Positions 55,312 through 63,843 are shown, numbered from the stretch's first letter. The stretch is DNA of 64,000 nucleotides from Paraburkholderia sp. LEh10 (GCF_017814945.1 NZ_JAGIPX010000032.1:27048-91047); one strand, 5' to 3'. The notes: a model not told the origin generated them from the letters alone. A program made the numbers and translations.

Positions 55312-55680
55312 TTAGGCTTTGTCCCGCACGACTCCGCGACGAATCTGATCCAGTTCGATCGATTCGAACAGCGCCTTGAAGTTGCCCTCGCCAAATCCCT
55401 GACTGCCCTTGCGCCGGATGATCTCGAAGAAGATCGGCCATATCTGGTTTTCGGTGAAGATTTGCAGCAGCAGCTCTTCGCGCGCCCCGTCGATCAGGAT
55501 TTTGCGCTTGCGCAGTTCTTCCAGCGGCTCGCTGTCATTCGACACGCGGCGGTCGACGAGTTCGTAGTAGGTATCGATCGTATCGAGCAGCGAGATGTTC
55601 GCGCCGCGCAGGCCGTCGATTGTCCTGTAGATATCGTTCGTGCCGAGCGCGATGTGCTGAATGCCTTCGCCGCTTTTCGC
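55312..55680 (-). pseudogene. hpd: 4-hydroxyphenylpyruvate dioxygenase, 3' remnant
   Basis: The minus strand encodes the last 122 residues of HPPD without interruption: GEGIQHIALGTNDIY, then DTYYELVDRRV, ILIDG, LLLQIFTENQIWPIFFEIIRRKG and FGEGNFKALFESIE. It keeps the equivalents of the second metal histidine (IQH) and the metal glutamate (FFE) but lacks the N-terminal two thirds and the first histidine. Upstream of base 55680 the frame meets a stop and homology ends, so this is a deletion remnant. It lies beside the indolepyruvate oxidoreductase gene, consistent with a lost tyrosine pathway gene. Confidence 0.9.
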
Positions 55681-55750
55681 TGGAGAAGTTCAAGGAGACG
55701 ACCGCGCTGCGTTTGTGATCGGCTGGCTATTGAGCGCGGCGTGCAAAAAC

Positions 55751-55782
55751 GAAAAAGGGCGGCTCGTTGACGAGCCGCCCTG
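55751..55782 (-). terminator. Intrinsic terminator for the GNAT gene
   Basis: Ten-base-pair stem gggcggctcg / cgagccgccc with a four-base loop (55757-55780). On the minus strand it is followed by TTTTTCGTTTTT. It lies 25 bases after the acetyltransferase stop. Confidence 0.9.
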
Positions 55783-55806
55783 CGGTGCTATTGCGTCTTG
55801 CTGCGC

Positions 55807-56472
55807 TTACGCGGCGATCGCGGTCGGAATGAACGATTCGATCAGCTGGGACGTACTACGCGCCTGGCGCTTGAGCACGTAGTCGAACACGGCCGCTTGT
55901 TCCTGCAGCATTTCCGAAATGATGCTGTTCTGATCCGCCGGAGCGAGCGTCAGATAGGCATCCGCTTCGCCGTACGCGTATTCGATCTTCATGCCGGCCT
56001 TCTTGGCGATGTGCATCATCGTCGTGTTGCGCGACAGGCAGTGAATGTACAGCGACGTGACGTGCGTGTTGCGGCTGCGAATCGCGGCGCGTTCGAAGAG
56101 CTTCGTACCGATGCCTTGGCCACGCACGCTCTCCGACACCGACACGCCGAATTCGGCCGTGCGCGTTTCGCCTTCGGCGGGCAGATAGGCCAGATGGCCG
56201 ACACCGACCAGTTGAAGATGGCGGTCGAACACGCCGAACACGGTATCCCGGGTGAAATCCAGTGTGCGGACGTAGTTTTCGATGACGTGGTCCGGCGTAA
56301 CCTGGCCGAAGCGCAGCAGACGGTCTTCTTCGCCCAACTCGAGGAAGTGGGCGAGCAGGCGCTTGCGGTCTTTTTCGCCGAGCTCCCGCACCAGAACAGG
56401 CGCGCGACCGGCGACGTTCAGCAAGCGATCGACTGCGATCGGCTCGGAGGCGCGGATAGTTTGCTCGCTCAT
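55807..56472 (-). CDS. GNAT-family N-acetyltransferase
   Basis: A 221-residue GNAT protein. The acetyl-CoA-binding motif A region reads EFGVSVSESVRGQGIGTKLFERAAIRSR, with the RGQGIG loop, preceded by VFDRHLQLVGVGHLAYLP and followed by the motif B region LYIHCLSRNTTMMHIAKKAGM. The acyl acceptor is unknown. The ATG at 56472 has aggaga upstream. Upstream direct repeats may control it. A terminator follows. Confidence 0.88.
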   Translation of the reverse strand: MSEQTIRASEPIAVDRLLNVAGRAPVLVRELGEKDRKRLLAHFLELGEEDRLLRFGQVTPDHVIENYVRTLDFTRDTVFGVFDRHLQLVGVGHLAYLPAEGETRTAEFGVSVSESVRGQGIGTKLFERAAIRSRNTHVTSLYIHCLSRNTTMMHIAKKAGMKIEYAYGEADAYLTLAPADQNSIISEMLQEQAAVFDYVLKRQARSTSQLIESFIPTAIAA

Positions 56473-56527
56473 GGATGGGGTTCTCCTATAGTCATGCGGC
56501 ATGACGCGCCGCAAAACGCATTCTAAT

Positions 56528-56558
56528 GGAAAACCCGAACTCTCACTAGGGAAAACCC
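56528..56558 (-). promoter_or_regulatory. 22-bp-phased direct repeats upstream of the GNAT gene
   Basis: The nonamer ggaaaaccc occurs twice on the plus strand (56528-56536 and 56550-56558), offset by exactly 22 bp, two helical turns. The copies lie 56-86 bp upstream of the acetyltransferase ATG, the normal place for an activator or promoter element. A ttgact box (minus strand) is next to the distal copy. The binding factor is unknown. Confidence 0.5.
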
Positions 56559-56751
56559 TGAAGTCAATCGAGCGGATGATCTAAAAATTAAACACGCAAT
56601 GACGTATCTATATGATTTTGAAATGAAAAATTTAGAATGATCGTGCGATCGCAGCGTCGTCGTGCCGCAACGGGACGGTGGGCATGCTGCATCACAGCAT
56701 CAAGCCGCTGTTTGCGAGCCCGGGTGCAACCGCCTGGAACGCGCCAGAGGC

Positions 56752-57381
56752 TCAACTGCCCTCGGCGCCTGCTATCGGCTTGCCCCTGACCAGCCCGTGA
56801 TCGACCATCGCGACCACCTGTTCCGCGAATTCCTTGTAACCCATCCGCCCGCCCGGCTTGAGCCACGTGAACGTCCAGTTGATCATCCCGAAAACCATCA
56901 TCGTGAGGGCCGTCTGGTTTTCGCGTGTCACGCGTTCGGGGTAGGCGCGGGCCAGTTGGCGCGCGAACGCGGCGACGACGTCGCGCTGCCGGTTCAGGAT
57001 GATTTCGCGCTGCGACTCGACCAGATACTTGACGTCATTGAGCAACGCCACGTGCCGGCTGTGCGACGTCTCGTACTCGGAGAGGAACGCGCGGATCAGT
57101 TCGGCGAACGTCTCGCGTTCGGTGAGTCCGCGCCGCTGGCTCGCGCCTTCCACCTCGGCGATGATCAGCATCAGCCGCTTCGTGTAGCGGTCGAGCAGGT
57201 CGAAAAGGATCGCTTCCTTGCTCTCGTAATAGTGGTAGAGACGCGCCTTCGACGTGCCGCTGGCCGCTGCGAGATCGGCCATTGACGTGCTCGGGTAACT
57301 CGTTTGAGCGAATTTTGCAGCGGCCAGTTCGAGGATCTGGTCGCGCTGGCTCTCGTGGTCTGGGGCTCGTGTACGGGCCAT
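56752..57381 (-). CDS. TetR-family transcriptional regulator, probable PaaR
   Basis: A 209-residue TetR regulator. The N-terminal HTH reads AAAKFAQTSYPSTSMADLAAASGTSKARLYHYYESKEAIL. The helical C-terminal ligand domain follows. It lies downstream of the paa operon in the same direction, separated by a DUF1835 gene, and a palindrome typical of TetR operators covers the paaA promoter. Repression of paa genes with release by phenylacetyl-CoA is inferred from position and from known PaaR systems. The ATG at 57381 is the supported start. Confidence 0.85.
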   Translation of the reverse strand: MARTRAPDHESQRDQILELAAAKFAQTSYPSTSMADLAAASGTSKARLYHYYESKEAILFDLLDRYTKRLMLIIAEVEGASQRRGLTERETFAELIRAFLSEYETSHSRHVALLNDVKYLVESQREIILNRQRDVVAAFARQLARAYPERVTRENQTALTMMVFGMINWTFTWLKPGGRMGYKEFAEQVVAMVDHGLVRGKPIAGAEGS

Positions 57382-57398
57382 GGTTGTTCTAGTTGGTT

Positions 57399-58214
57399 TT
57401 AAGCGGGGGAAAGATTGGTGGGCGTGACGTTGATTTCGAGCGAGCGCCACATATCCGCGTTGCCGCGCAGTTGCAACTGGCCGGCGGCGGCAAGCTCACG
57501 CAGACGCCACAGCACGATGGCATCGCTGATCAGCAGGCCGTTATCGGCAACCATGACGGACGCGGCGACACGTCCCGCCGACTGCCACCCTTCGACGGCG
57601 TTCTCGAAGATCAGCGCGTCCAGTTCCTCGAACGTGCCGCTCGTGTACGTATTGCCGCGCCAGCGGCGCAGTTCCGCGTCGGCGAGCTTCACCTCCTGCC
57701 ATTCGAGCGCAAGGCTGCCGATGCGCAATGCCGAAATCGGCGCGGCGCGCGACAAGTATTGCTGGAGCAGATCGGGCGAAAACATGCCGACGGACGTCGC
57801 CCGATCGGGGCGGCGCAGAGGTGCGCTCGCGTCGCCCGTCAGATCGTCGATCGACAGGTGCACTTCGTTGAGCCGGTGCGGCATCTCGCGCAGATAAAAG
57901 CACACGCGGCGCAGCGTCAGCTGATCGGCCGCGCTCTGGCCATGCCACACGACGACATGCGAGGTCCCGCGGACTAGCGCATCCAGAACGTCCGCCTGCC
58001 CATCGAATTCGGCGACGAAATCGCGCGTCGTGTCGCCGCTGACGCGTCGCCAGAAGTTGGCGCGCATGTGCGGCGTCTCATCCACACCGCGCAACGGGCC
58101 GACTGCCAGATCGTCGCGCAAAGGCAGCACGGCATCCGTCCGGCCGGCCTGCTCGAGCGCCTTGCGCAGTGACTCGGCGGCAACGTCGCCGTTGGTGATG
58201 TGGATCGTGCTCAT
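57399..58214 (-). CDS. DUF1835/DUF3658 domain protein
   Basis: A 271-residue protein. The N-terminal part has the DUF1835 pattern, IHITNGDVAAESLRKALE then LPLRDDLAVGPL, followed by VVWHGQSAADQLTLRRV. The C-terminal third resembles DUF3658. No catalytic motif is recognisable. It lies 17 bp upstream of the TetR gene, probably as an operon. The paa terminator separates it from paaE, so it is not part of the paa transcript. Function unknown. Confidence 0.85.
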   Translation of the reverse strand: MSTIHITNGDVAAESLRKALEQAGRTDAVLPLRDDLAVGPLRGVDETPHMRANFWRRVSGDTTRDFVAEFDGQADVLDALVRGTSHVVVWHGQSAADQLTLRRVCFYLREMPHRLNEVHLSIDDLTGDASAPLRRPDRATSVGMFSPDLLQQYLSRAAPISALRIGSLALEWQEVKLADAELRRWRGNTYTSGTFEELDALIFENAVEGWQSAGRVAASVMVADNGLLISDAIVLWRLRELAAAGQLQLRGNADMWRSLEINVTPTNLSPA

Positions 58215-58271
58215 TGTCAGGGGCGGTGCGGATTGCAGCGAGCGTTTCGGTCAGCAGTGCTCGGTCATGTA

Positions 58272-58322
58272 AAGGAAAAGGCCGCGCGTCGAAGGAAATG
58301 ACTTTCCTGTGACGGGCGGCCC
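58272..58322 (-). terminator. Terminator of the paa operon
   Basis: Nested hairpin on the minus strand: an outer stem of eleven pairs with one mismatch (ggccgcgcgtc / gacgggcggcc, 58280-58290 and 58311-58321) and an inner stem aggaaa / tttcct. It is followed on the minus strand by TTTTCCTTT. It lies about 100 bases past paaE. Confidence 0.75.
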
Positions 58323-58424
58323 CTAGTGTAAGCGGATCGCGTGTGCGCCGAAAGCGACGATGCGCGCAAACGGCGCATGGCGCCCACATGGTAACGACAC
58401 GGCGCGCCATGCGTGATGCGGGCG

Positions 58425-59513
58425 TCAGCGTTCGTCGTAGCTGACCACGATCTTGTCGCTGACGGGATGACACTGGCAGGTCAGCACGAACCCGTCGCGG
58501 ATCTCATGCTCTTCCAGCGTGTAGTTCTTTTCCATCTTCACTTCGCCTTCCAGCACCTTCGCGCGGCACGTGCAGCAGACGCCGCCCTTGCACGCGTAAG
58601 GCAGCGCCAGTCCGGCGCGCAAGCCCACGTCCAGCACGCTCAAACCCTGATACGGCAGACGCAGCTTGCGCTTCTTGCCGTCGAGGACGATCTCGAGGTC
58701 GGCGGTCGGCGTGTCGTCGGTGATTTCCGCGACGGGCACGCCCGCCTGCGGCAGCGGTGTGCCGAAGCGCTCGACGTGCACTTTGTCTTGCGGGACGCCC
58801 GCTGCCTTCAGCGCGGCTTCGGCGGCGTCCATCATCGGCGCGGGGCCGCAGATGAACGCTTCGTCGATCGCGTCCGCCGGCACGAGCGTCTCGAGGAATG
58901 ACGCGCACTTCTGCTGATCGAGCACGCCGTTGAACAGTTCGACGTCCTGGATATCGTCGGACAGCACGTGATACAGCACGAACCGGTTCATGAAGCGGTT
59001 CTTCAGATCTTCGAGTTCTTCGGCGAACATGATCTGATCGACGCTGCGGTTGCCGTAGATCAGCGTGAACGTGCTGCGCGGCTCTATTTCGAGCGTCGTC
59101 TTGATGATCGCGAGCACGGGTGTGATGCCCGAGCCGCCGGAGAACGCGACGTACTGCTTGCCATGATCCGCGTTCAGGTGCGTGAAGAAGCGGCCGTCCG
59201 GCGTCATCACGTCGATCGTGTGGCCGGGCTGCAGCGTGTCGAACGCGAAGTTCGAGAAGCGGCCGCCGCGCACGCGCTTGATGCCGATGCGCAGCTCGCC
59301 GTCGCGGTCGTAATCGGTGACGCCGACGCAGATCGAATACGAGCGGCGCGTTTCTTCACCGTCGATGTGCGTCTTCAGCGTGACGAACTGTCCCTGCGTG
59401 AAACGGTACTGCTCGCGCAGTTCGACGGGGACTTCGAAGGCGACGGAAACCGCGTCGGCGGTTTCGGGCCGCACTTCCCGGATGCGCAGCGGATGAAATT
59501 GCGGGGTGGCCAT
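58425..59513 (-). CDS. paaE: Phenylacetyl-CoA epoxidase reductase subunit PaaE
   Basis: A 362-residue NADPH-dependent FAD/iron-sulfur reductase that feeds electrons to the PaaABC(D) epoxidase. The N-terminal FAD domain has RRSYSICVG, followed by the NADPH domain (FSGGSGITPVLAIIK). The C-terminal plant-type 2Fe-2S domain has YACKGGVCCTCRAKVLEG plus a distal Cys (LTCQCHP). The ATG at 59513 is correct; it lies one base from the paaD stop. Last gene of paaABCDE. Confidence 0.96.
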   Translation of the reverse strand: MATPQFHPLRIREVRPETADAVSVAFEVPVELREQYRFTQGQFVTLKTHIDGEETRRSYSICVGVTDYDRDGELRIGIKRVRGGRFSNFAFDTLQPGHTIDVMTPDGRFFTHLNADHGKQYVAFSGGSGITPVLAIIKTTLEIEPRSTFTLIYGNRSVDQIMFAEELEDLKNRFMNRFVLYHVLSDDIQDVELFNGVLDQQKCASFLETLVPADAIDEAFICGPAPMMDAAEAALKAAGVPQDKVHVERFGTPLPQAGVPVAEITDDTPTADLEIVLDGKKRKLRLPYQGLSVLDVGLRAGLALPYACKGGVCCTCRAKVLEGEVKMEKNYTLEEHEIRDGFVLTCQCHPVSDKIVVSYDER

Positions 59514-59514
59514 A

Positions 59515-60084
59515 TCAGTACGGTTTGAAATAGTCGAAGGGTTCGCGGCAGTCGATGCAGCGGTACAGCGCCTTGCATGCCGTCGAGCCGAATTGCGCGA
59601 GTCGTTCGGTGTGCACCGAACCACAGCGCGGGCAAGCGGGCGCGGGCAGCGAGCGCGGGACGAAGCGGATCACTTTCTGTTTCGTGCCAGCGGCGGCGTT
59701 CGCGTCATGTGCGCTGCTGCCGCAGTTGCCTGTCGGCGGTGCGATGCCGTAGGCGCGCAGCTTGGCGCGCGCGTCGTCGGTGATCCAGTCGGTGGTCCAT
59801 GCGGGCGCGAGCACGGTCTGAACGCGGTACGGCGCGAAGCCGGCGGCGTCGAGCGCAACGCAGATGTCTTCCGCGATCTGCGACATTGCCGGGCAACCCG
59901 AGTAAGTCGGCGTGATGACGACTTCGAGCGCGCCATCGGCGGCGCGGCGCACGTCGCGCAGAATGCCCAGCTCGCGGATCGACACAACGGGAATTTCCGG
60001 ATCGGGCACAGCTTCCAGCACGGCCCACGCCTGGTCGAGCGCGTGATCGCGTGCAACGGCTGCTGATTGAGCGGTCGAAGTCAT
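59515..60084 (-). CDS. paaD: Phenylacetyl-CoA epoxidase assembly protein PaaD
   Basis: A 189-residue PaaD. The N-terminal DUF59/MIP18-like domain is marked by VPDPEIPVVSIRELGILRDV and TYSGCPAMSQIAEDI. A C-terminal zinc-ribbon-like part (CPRCGSVHTERLAQFGSTAC then RCIDCREPFDYFKPY) completes it. It is needed for maturation of the epoxidase iron cofactors. The ATG at 60084 is chosen over an open upstream extension. Confidence 0.93.
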   Translation of the reverse strand: MTSTAQSAAVARDHALDQAWAVLEAVPDPEIPVVSIRELGILRDVRRAADGALEVVITPTYSGCPAMSQIAEDICVALDAAGFAPYRVQTVLAPAWTTDWITDDARAKLRAYGIAPPTGNCGSSAHDANAAAGTKQKVIRFVPRSLPAPACPRCGSVHTERLAQFGSTACKALYRCIDCREPFDYFKPY

Positions 60085-60112
60085 CGTTTGACTCACCTGT
60101 TGGATCAACTGA

Positions 60113-60916
60113 TTACCAGCTTGCGTCTGGATGCTGGCGCGCGAGACTTTGCAATTCCGCGAGCAGAAAGCCCATGTGCTCCGAATGCTCGCCATGTTTG
60201 CCCGTCGTGATGTGCTTGACGGGTTCGGGCAGTTTGAGCGTCGCTTCGTCGAGCGCGGCGCGCACGTCTTCGAGCCATAGCGTTTCCAGTCCGGACGTCT
60301 TTGGTCCGATGCCCGCCGCGGCGATCGCGTCTTCCGTTGCGTCGGCGCTGAAGAACTCACGCGTGTACGGAATCAGATAGTCGAGCGCGGCCTGTGCGCG
60401 ACGATGCGATTCGTCCGTGCCGTCGCCGAAGCGCACGAGCCACTCGCGCGAATGATGCGCGTGGTACTGCGTTTCCTTGATCGACTTCGCAGCGATCGCG
60501 GCCAGTTGCCCATCCGTCGAGCCCGTCAAGGCGGACCACACGTGCAGCATCAGGGTCGAATACAGGAAGTTGCGCACGATCGTGACGGCGTAATCCTTGT
60601 CCGCGTGCGCGGTGCCCGCGAGCGGCCCGACGTGCGGCAGCTCGGTGAGCGTGTAGTTCGCGAACTCGCGCTCGGCGCGAAAGTATGCGTAGTCGTCTTC
60701 CGTGCGAGTCTTGCCCGTGAGCGTCTTTTCGAGTTCGGCGGCGTGCGTATACAGGAGGCGCGCTTGGCCGACCAGATCGAGACTCATGTTCGACAGCGCG
60801 ATATCTTCTTCGAGAATCGGGCCGTGGCCGCACCATTCCGCGTTGCGCTGACCGAGGATCAGCGCCGTATCGGCGAGGCGCAGCACGTAGGCGAGGTGTT
60901 GGGGCGTGATATCCAT
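60113..60916 (-). CDS. paaC: Phenylacetyl-CoA epoxidase structural subunit PaaC
   Basis: A 267-residue all-helical subunit that pairs with PaaA in the epoxidase. The N-terminus reads YVLRLADTALILGQRNAEWCGHGPILEEDIALSN, and the later ETQYHAHHSREWLVRFGDGTDESHRRAQ is typical. PaaC has lost the diiron site but is needed for structure. It lies between paaB and paaD in the usual order. Confidence 0.95.
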   Translation of the reverse strand: MDITPQHLAYVLRLADTALILGQRNAEWCGHGPILEEDIALSNMSLDLVGQARLLYTHAAELEKTLTGKTRTEDDYAYFRAEREFANYTLTELPHVGPLAGTAHADKDYAVTIVRNFLYSTLMLHVWSALTGSTDGQLAAIAAKSIKETQYHAHHSREWLVRFGDGTDESHRRAQAALDYLIPYTREFFSADATEDAIAAAGIGPKTSGLETLWLEDVRAALDEATLKLPEPVKHITTGKHGEHSEHMGFLLAELQSLARQHPDASW

Positions 60917-60925
60917 GAGGCGCGC

Positions 60926-61210
60926 TTACATGTGGTTGACTTCGTCGGGCAGCTGATAGAACGTCGGGTGGCGATAGATCTTGTCGCCAGCCGGTTCGAA
61001 CAGTTCAGCCTTCTCGTCCGGCGCCGATGCCGTGATCGCCGACGACGGCACCACCCAGATGCTCACGCCTTCCTGGCGGCGCGTGTAGACGTCGCGCGCC
61101 ATCCGCAGTGCCATCGACGCGTCCGCCGCGTGCAGGCTGCCGCAATGCTTGTGGTCGAGCCCCTGCTTGCTGCGCACGAAGACTTCCCAGATCGGCCATT
61201 CCTTGTTCAT
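60926..61210 (-). CDS. paaB: Phenylacetyl-CoA epoxidase subunit PaaB
   Basis: A 94-residue subunit with the family sequence WPIWEVFVRSKQGLDHKHCGSLHAADASMALRMARDVYTRR and VSIWVV. It is thought to link PaaAC heterodimers. The ATG at 61210 is in good context, 40 bp after the paaA stop; spacing to paaC is nine bases. Confidence 0.95.
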   Translation of the reverse strand: MNKEWPIWEVFVRSKQGLDHKHCGSLHAADASMALRMARDVYTRRQEGVSIWVVPSSAITASAPDEKAELFEPAGDKIYRHPTFYQLPDEVNHM

Positions 61211-61250
61211 CAGTATCTCCTTGCTGTCCTTCCAGATTCGAGGGCGCCAC

Positions 61251-62249
61251 TCAGGCGGCGTGTTGCTGCGCGCGCTGGCGCTGTTTCCCGGCGTGGGCGA
61301 GGGCCGCTTCGCGGACCCACGCGCCGTCGTTGTGCGCCTTCACGCGGGTGGCGAGGCGTTCCTTGTTGCACGGACCGTCGCCGTTGACGACGCGCCAGAA
61401 TTCTTCCCAGTCGAGGTCGCTGTAGTCGTAATGGCCGCGTTCCTCGTTCCACTTCAGCTTCTCATCGGGCAGCGTGACGCCGAGCACCTTTGCCTGCTCG
61501 ACGGTCGCGTCGACGAATTTCTGGCGCAGATCGTCGTTCGTGATGCGCTTGATGCCCCACTTCGCCGACTGATTGCTGTGGACGGAATCCTTGTCGCTCG
61601 GCCCGAACATCATCAGCACCGGCCACCACCAGCGGTTCACCGCCTGCTGAACGAGTTCGCGCTGCGCGTCGGTGCCTTTCATCATTGCGAGCAGTGCGTC
61701 GAAGCCCTGACGCTGATGGAACGACTCTTCCTTGCAGATGCGGATCATTGCGCGTGCGTACGGACCGTATGTGCAGCGGCACAGCGGAATCTGGTTCATG
61801 ATCGCCGCGCCGTCGACCAGCCAGCCGATCACGCCGACGTCTGCCCACGTCGGCGTCGGGTAATTGAAGATGCTCGAGTATTTCGCCTTGCCGGCGTGCA
61901 GCGCGTCGATCATCTCGTCGCGCGAGACGCCGAGCGTTTCGGCTGCGCTGTACAGATAGAGACCGTGGCCGCCCTCGTCCTGCACCTTTGCAAGCAGGAT
62001 GGCCTTGCGCTTGAGACTCGGCGCACGCGTGATCCAGTTGCCTTCCGGCAGCATGCCGACGATCTCCGAATGCGCGTGCTGCGAGATCTGACGAACCAGC
62101 GTCTTGCGGTAGGCGTCGGGCATCCAGTCTTGCGGCTCGATCTTGCCGTCAGCGGCCATGACCGCGTCGAAGCGGGCCTGCTCGGGAGAACTGGCGGCCG
62201 CGTCGAGCGGGGCAACGTTGCCAGGAATGTCGAGGGATTGCGTGTACAT
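61251..62249 (-). CDS. paaA: Phenylacetyl-CoA epoxidase catalytic subunit PaaA
   Basis: A 332-residue catalytic subunit that oxygenates the ring of phenylacetyl-CoA to the 1,2-epoxide. The diiron ligands are visible as ExxH motifs: DEGGHGLYLYSAAETL and CKEESFHQRQGFDALL. The C-terminal WNEERGHYDYSDLDWEEFW is conserved. The ATG at 62249 gives the family length. First gene of paaABCDE, preceded by an operator-like palindrome. Confidence 0.96.
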   Translation of the reverse strand: MYTQSLDIPGNVAPLDAAASSPEQARFDAVMAADGKIEPQDWMPDAYRKTLVRQISQHAHSEIVGMLPEGNWITRAPSLKRKAILLAKVQDEGGHGLYLYSAAETLGVSRDEMIDALHAGKAKYSSIFNYPTPTWADVGVIGWLVDGAAIMNQIPLCRCTYGPYARAMIRICKEESFHQRQGFDALLAMMKGTDAQRELVQQAVNRWWWPVLMMFGPSDKDSVHSNQSAKWGIKRITNDDLRQKFVDATVEQAKVLGVTLPDEKLKWNEERGHYDYSDLDWEEFWRVVNGDGPCNKERLATRVKAHNDGAWVREAALAHAGKQRQRAQQHAA

Positions 62250-62291
62250 GTCGAACGCTCTCGTGCTGGTGGGTGTGTGTTCGGCAGTATA

Positions 62292-62311
62292 AACCAACCG
62301 TCCGGTCGGTT
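62292..62311. promoter_or_regulatory. TetR-type operator over the paaA promoter
   Basis: A 20-bp imperfect palindrome, halves aaccaaccgt and ccggtcggtt, matching at eight of ten positions. On the minus strand it lies between a TTAACC-like -35 and TATACT -10, 16 bases apart, so binding would block RNA polymerase. The probable ligand is the TetR protein at 56752-57381. Confidence 0.75.
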
Positions 62312-62408
62312 AATAAATTTTTCGGGATAGGTTGGTAGGGGTTTGCACTATGCGATCGTGCACAATGAGCGGCTTCCGCCCTTAACCGTTTTTCACCGAT
62401 CAGTCGCA

Positions 62409-63677
62409 ATGACCACTCGTTCTCTGGCCGCCGCGTGCGGCGCTGCCCTGTCTTTCCTTGTGATTGCCTCGCACCCGGTTTTCGCGGCCGACACCCAGCC
62501 GCGCTGGGTGACTGCGTGGGCGACCGCGCTGCAGCCGATTCCCCAGATGCCCAATCCTCCCGCGCTGTACCGTGCGCCCGATGTCGCGGGGCGCACGGTT
62601 CGGCAGATCGTTTATCCGACGCTGTCCGGGGACGTTGCGCGCATCCATATAAGTAACGCGTACGGAAAGGCGGCGCTCGCCGTCGACGAGCTCAGGATTG
62701 CTCGAGCTGGCGCGGGCGCTGCCACGAAGAGCGGTACCGAGGCGCGGGTGACGTTCGGTGGGAAGACGGCGGTGAGCTTGCCCGCTGGTGGAGAGATCGA
62801 TAGCGATCCGGTCCGAGTGGGAATTTCGGCCGGAACTGCCTACGCGATCAGCAGTTATATGGGACGTGATCAGAAGATGGTCGCGTGGCATCGTGTGTCG
62901 AGTCAGGTGAACTACGTGTCGACGCCTGGCGATCATGTGGACGATTCTTCGGCCGAGGCTTACCGCCAGCGCTTCACGCAATTTGCCTGGGTGACCGGGT
63001 TGCAGGTGGACGGGGGCTCGTCCTCGACGGTTGCGGCGATCGGCGACTCCATTACCGACGGCATGCGTTCGAGCCTGAACCAGAATCGTCGCTGGCCTGA
63101 CGCGTTTGCACGCAAAGTGGCGCAAAGCGGTGACAGGTCGGCGGCCGTCGTAAATCTCGGGATCAGCGGAAACAGACTGCTGAGCGACTCGCCCTGCTAT
63201 GGCGATGCGCTCCTGTCGCGGTTTGGACGCGACGTACTGGCGCAACCCGGTGTAAAGACGGTGATCCTGCTGATCGGCATCAACGACATCAACTTCGCTG
63301 CAATGCCGGTGCGAGCCGGCCTGGATTGCGATGCCCCGCATACCCAGGTGACGGCAGACAGCCTGATTGCTGGCTATCAGCGTGTGATCGCCGCGGCGCA
63401 CGCTCGCGGACTGCGCATTTTCGGGGCGACGTTGACGCCGGCGGCTTTGCCGTCCGAGCGTGAGGCAATCCGGACGCAGGTGAATGGCTGGATACGGACG
63501 GCTCGGGCGTTCGACGGCGTAGTGGATTTCGACGCAGCGCTGCGTGATGCCGCCGAACCGACGAGGTTGCGACCCGCATTCGACAGTGGCGACCATATTC
63601 ATCCCAGCGACGCTGGGTATGCGGCGATGGCGGACGCGATTCCGCTGTCGGCGGTGCTAGGCGCTGCAAAAAAGTGA
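62409..63677 (+). CDS. Exported SGNH/GDSL-type hydrolase
   Basis: A 422-residue esterase-like protein. A signal peptide (LAAACGAALSFLVIASHPVFAADT) precedes a jelly-roll-like N-terminal region and an SGNH domain with catalytic Ser214 (AIGDSITDG), Gly block LGISGNRLL, Asn block LIGINDIN, and the final D395xxH398 (SGDHIHPSD). Probably a carbohydrate or lipid esterase; substrate unknown. The ATG at 62409 is preferred because the longer frame adds residues before the signal peptide. Confidence 0.92.
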   Translation: MTTRSLAAACGAALSFLVIASHPVFAADTQPRWVTAWATALQPIPQMPNPPALYRAPDVAGRTVRQIVYPTLSGDVARIHISNAYGKAALAVDELRIARAGAGAATKSGTEARVTFGGKTAVSLPAGGEIDSDPVRVGISAGTAYAISSYMGRDQKMVAWHRVSSQVNYVSTPGDHVDDSSAEAYRQRFTQFAWVTGLQVDGGSSSTVAAIGDSITDGMRSSLNQNRRWPDAFARKVAQSGDRSAAVVNLGISGNRLLSDSPCYGDALLSRFGRDVLAQPGVKTVILLIGINDINFAAMPVRAGLDCDAPHTQVTADSLIAGYQRVIAAAHARGLRIFGATLTPAALPSEREAIRTQVNGWIRTARAFDGVVDFDAALRDAAEPTRLRPAFDSGDHIHPSDAGYAAMADAIPLSAVLGAAKK

Positions 63678-63702
63678 CCGGAAAAAATCTCCCGTCACAC
63701 CC

Positions 63703-63731
63703 TTGTCATGCGGCGCGGGATGGCCTAAGAT
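63703..63731 (+). promoter_or_regulatory. Upstream promoter of an rRNA operon
   Basis: TTGTCA (63703-63708) and TAAGAT (63726-63731) with 17 bp between. It lies about 140 bases upstream of the main rrn promoter and may be a second start site for the same operon. Confidence 0.5.
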
Positions 63732-63843
63732 TCGCGTCCTCGTTTGTGGCGCAGGCAGTCGATGCGACGCAACGGGGTCGCGGCAGAAACGGGCGCGACG
63801 GTGGAGTCGGCGGGTTTTTTCAGGCGATGTTGAAAAAAACCAG

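Noticed and set aside
55252..55806. Insertion-sequence remnant next to the hpd fragment
   Set aside because: No transposase fragment, terminal inverted repeat pair or target duplication was found; a plain deletion is simpler.
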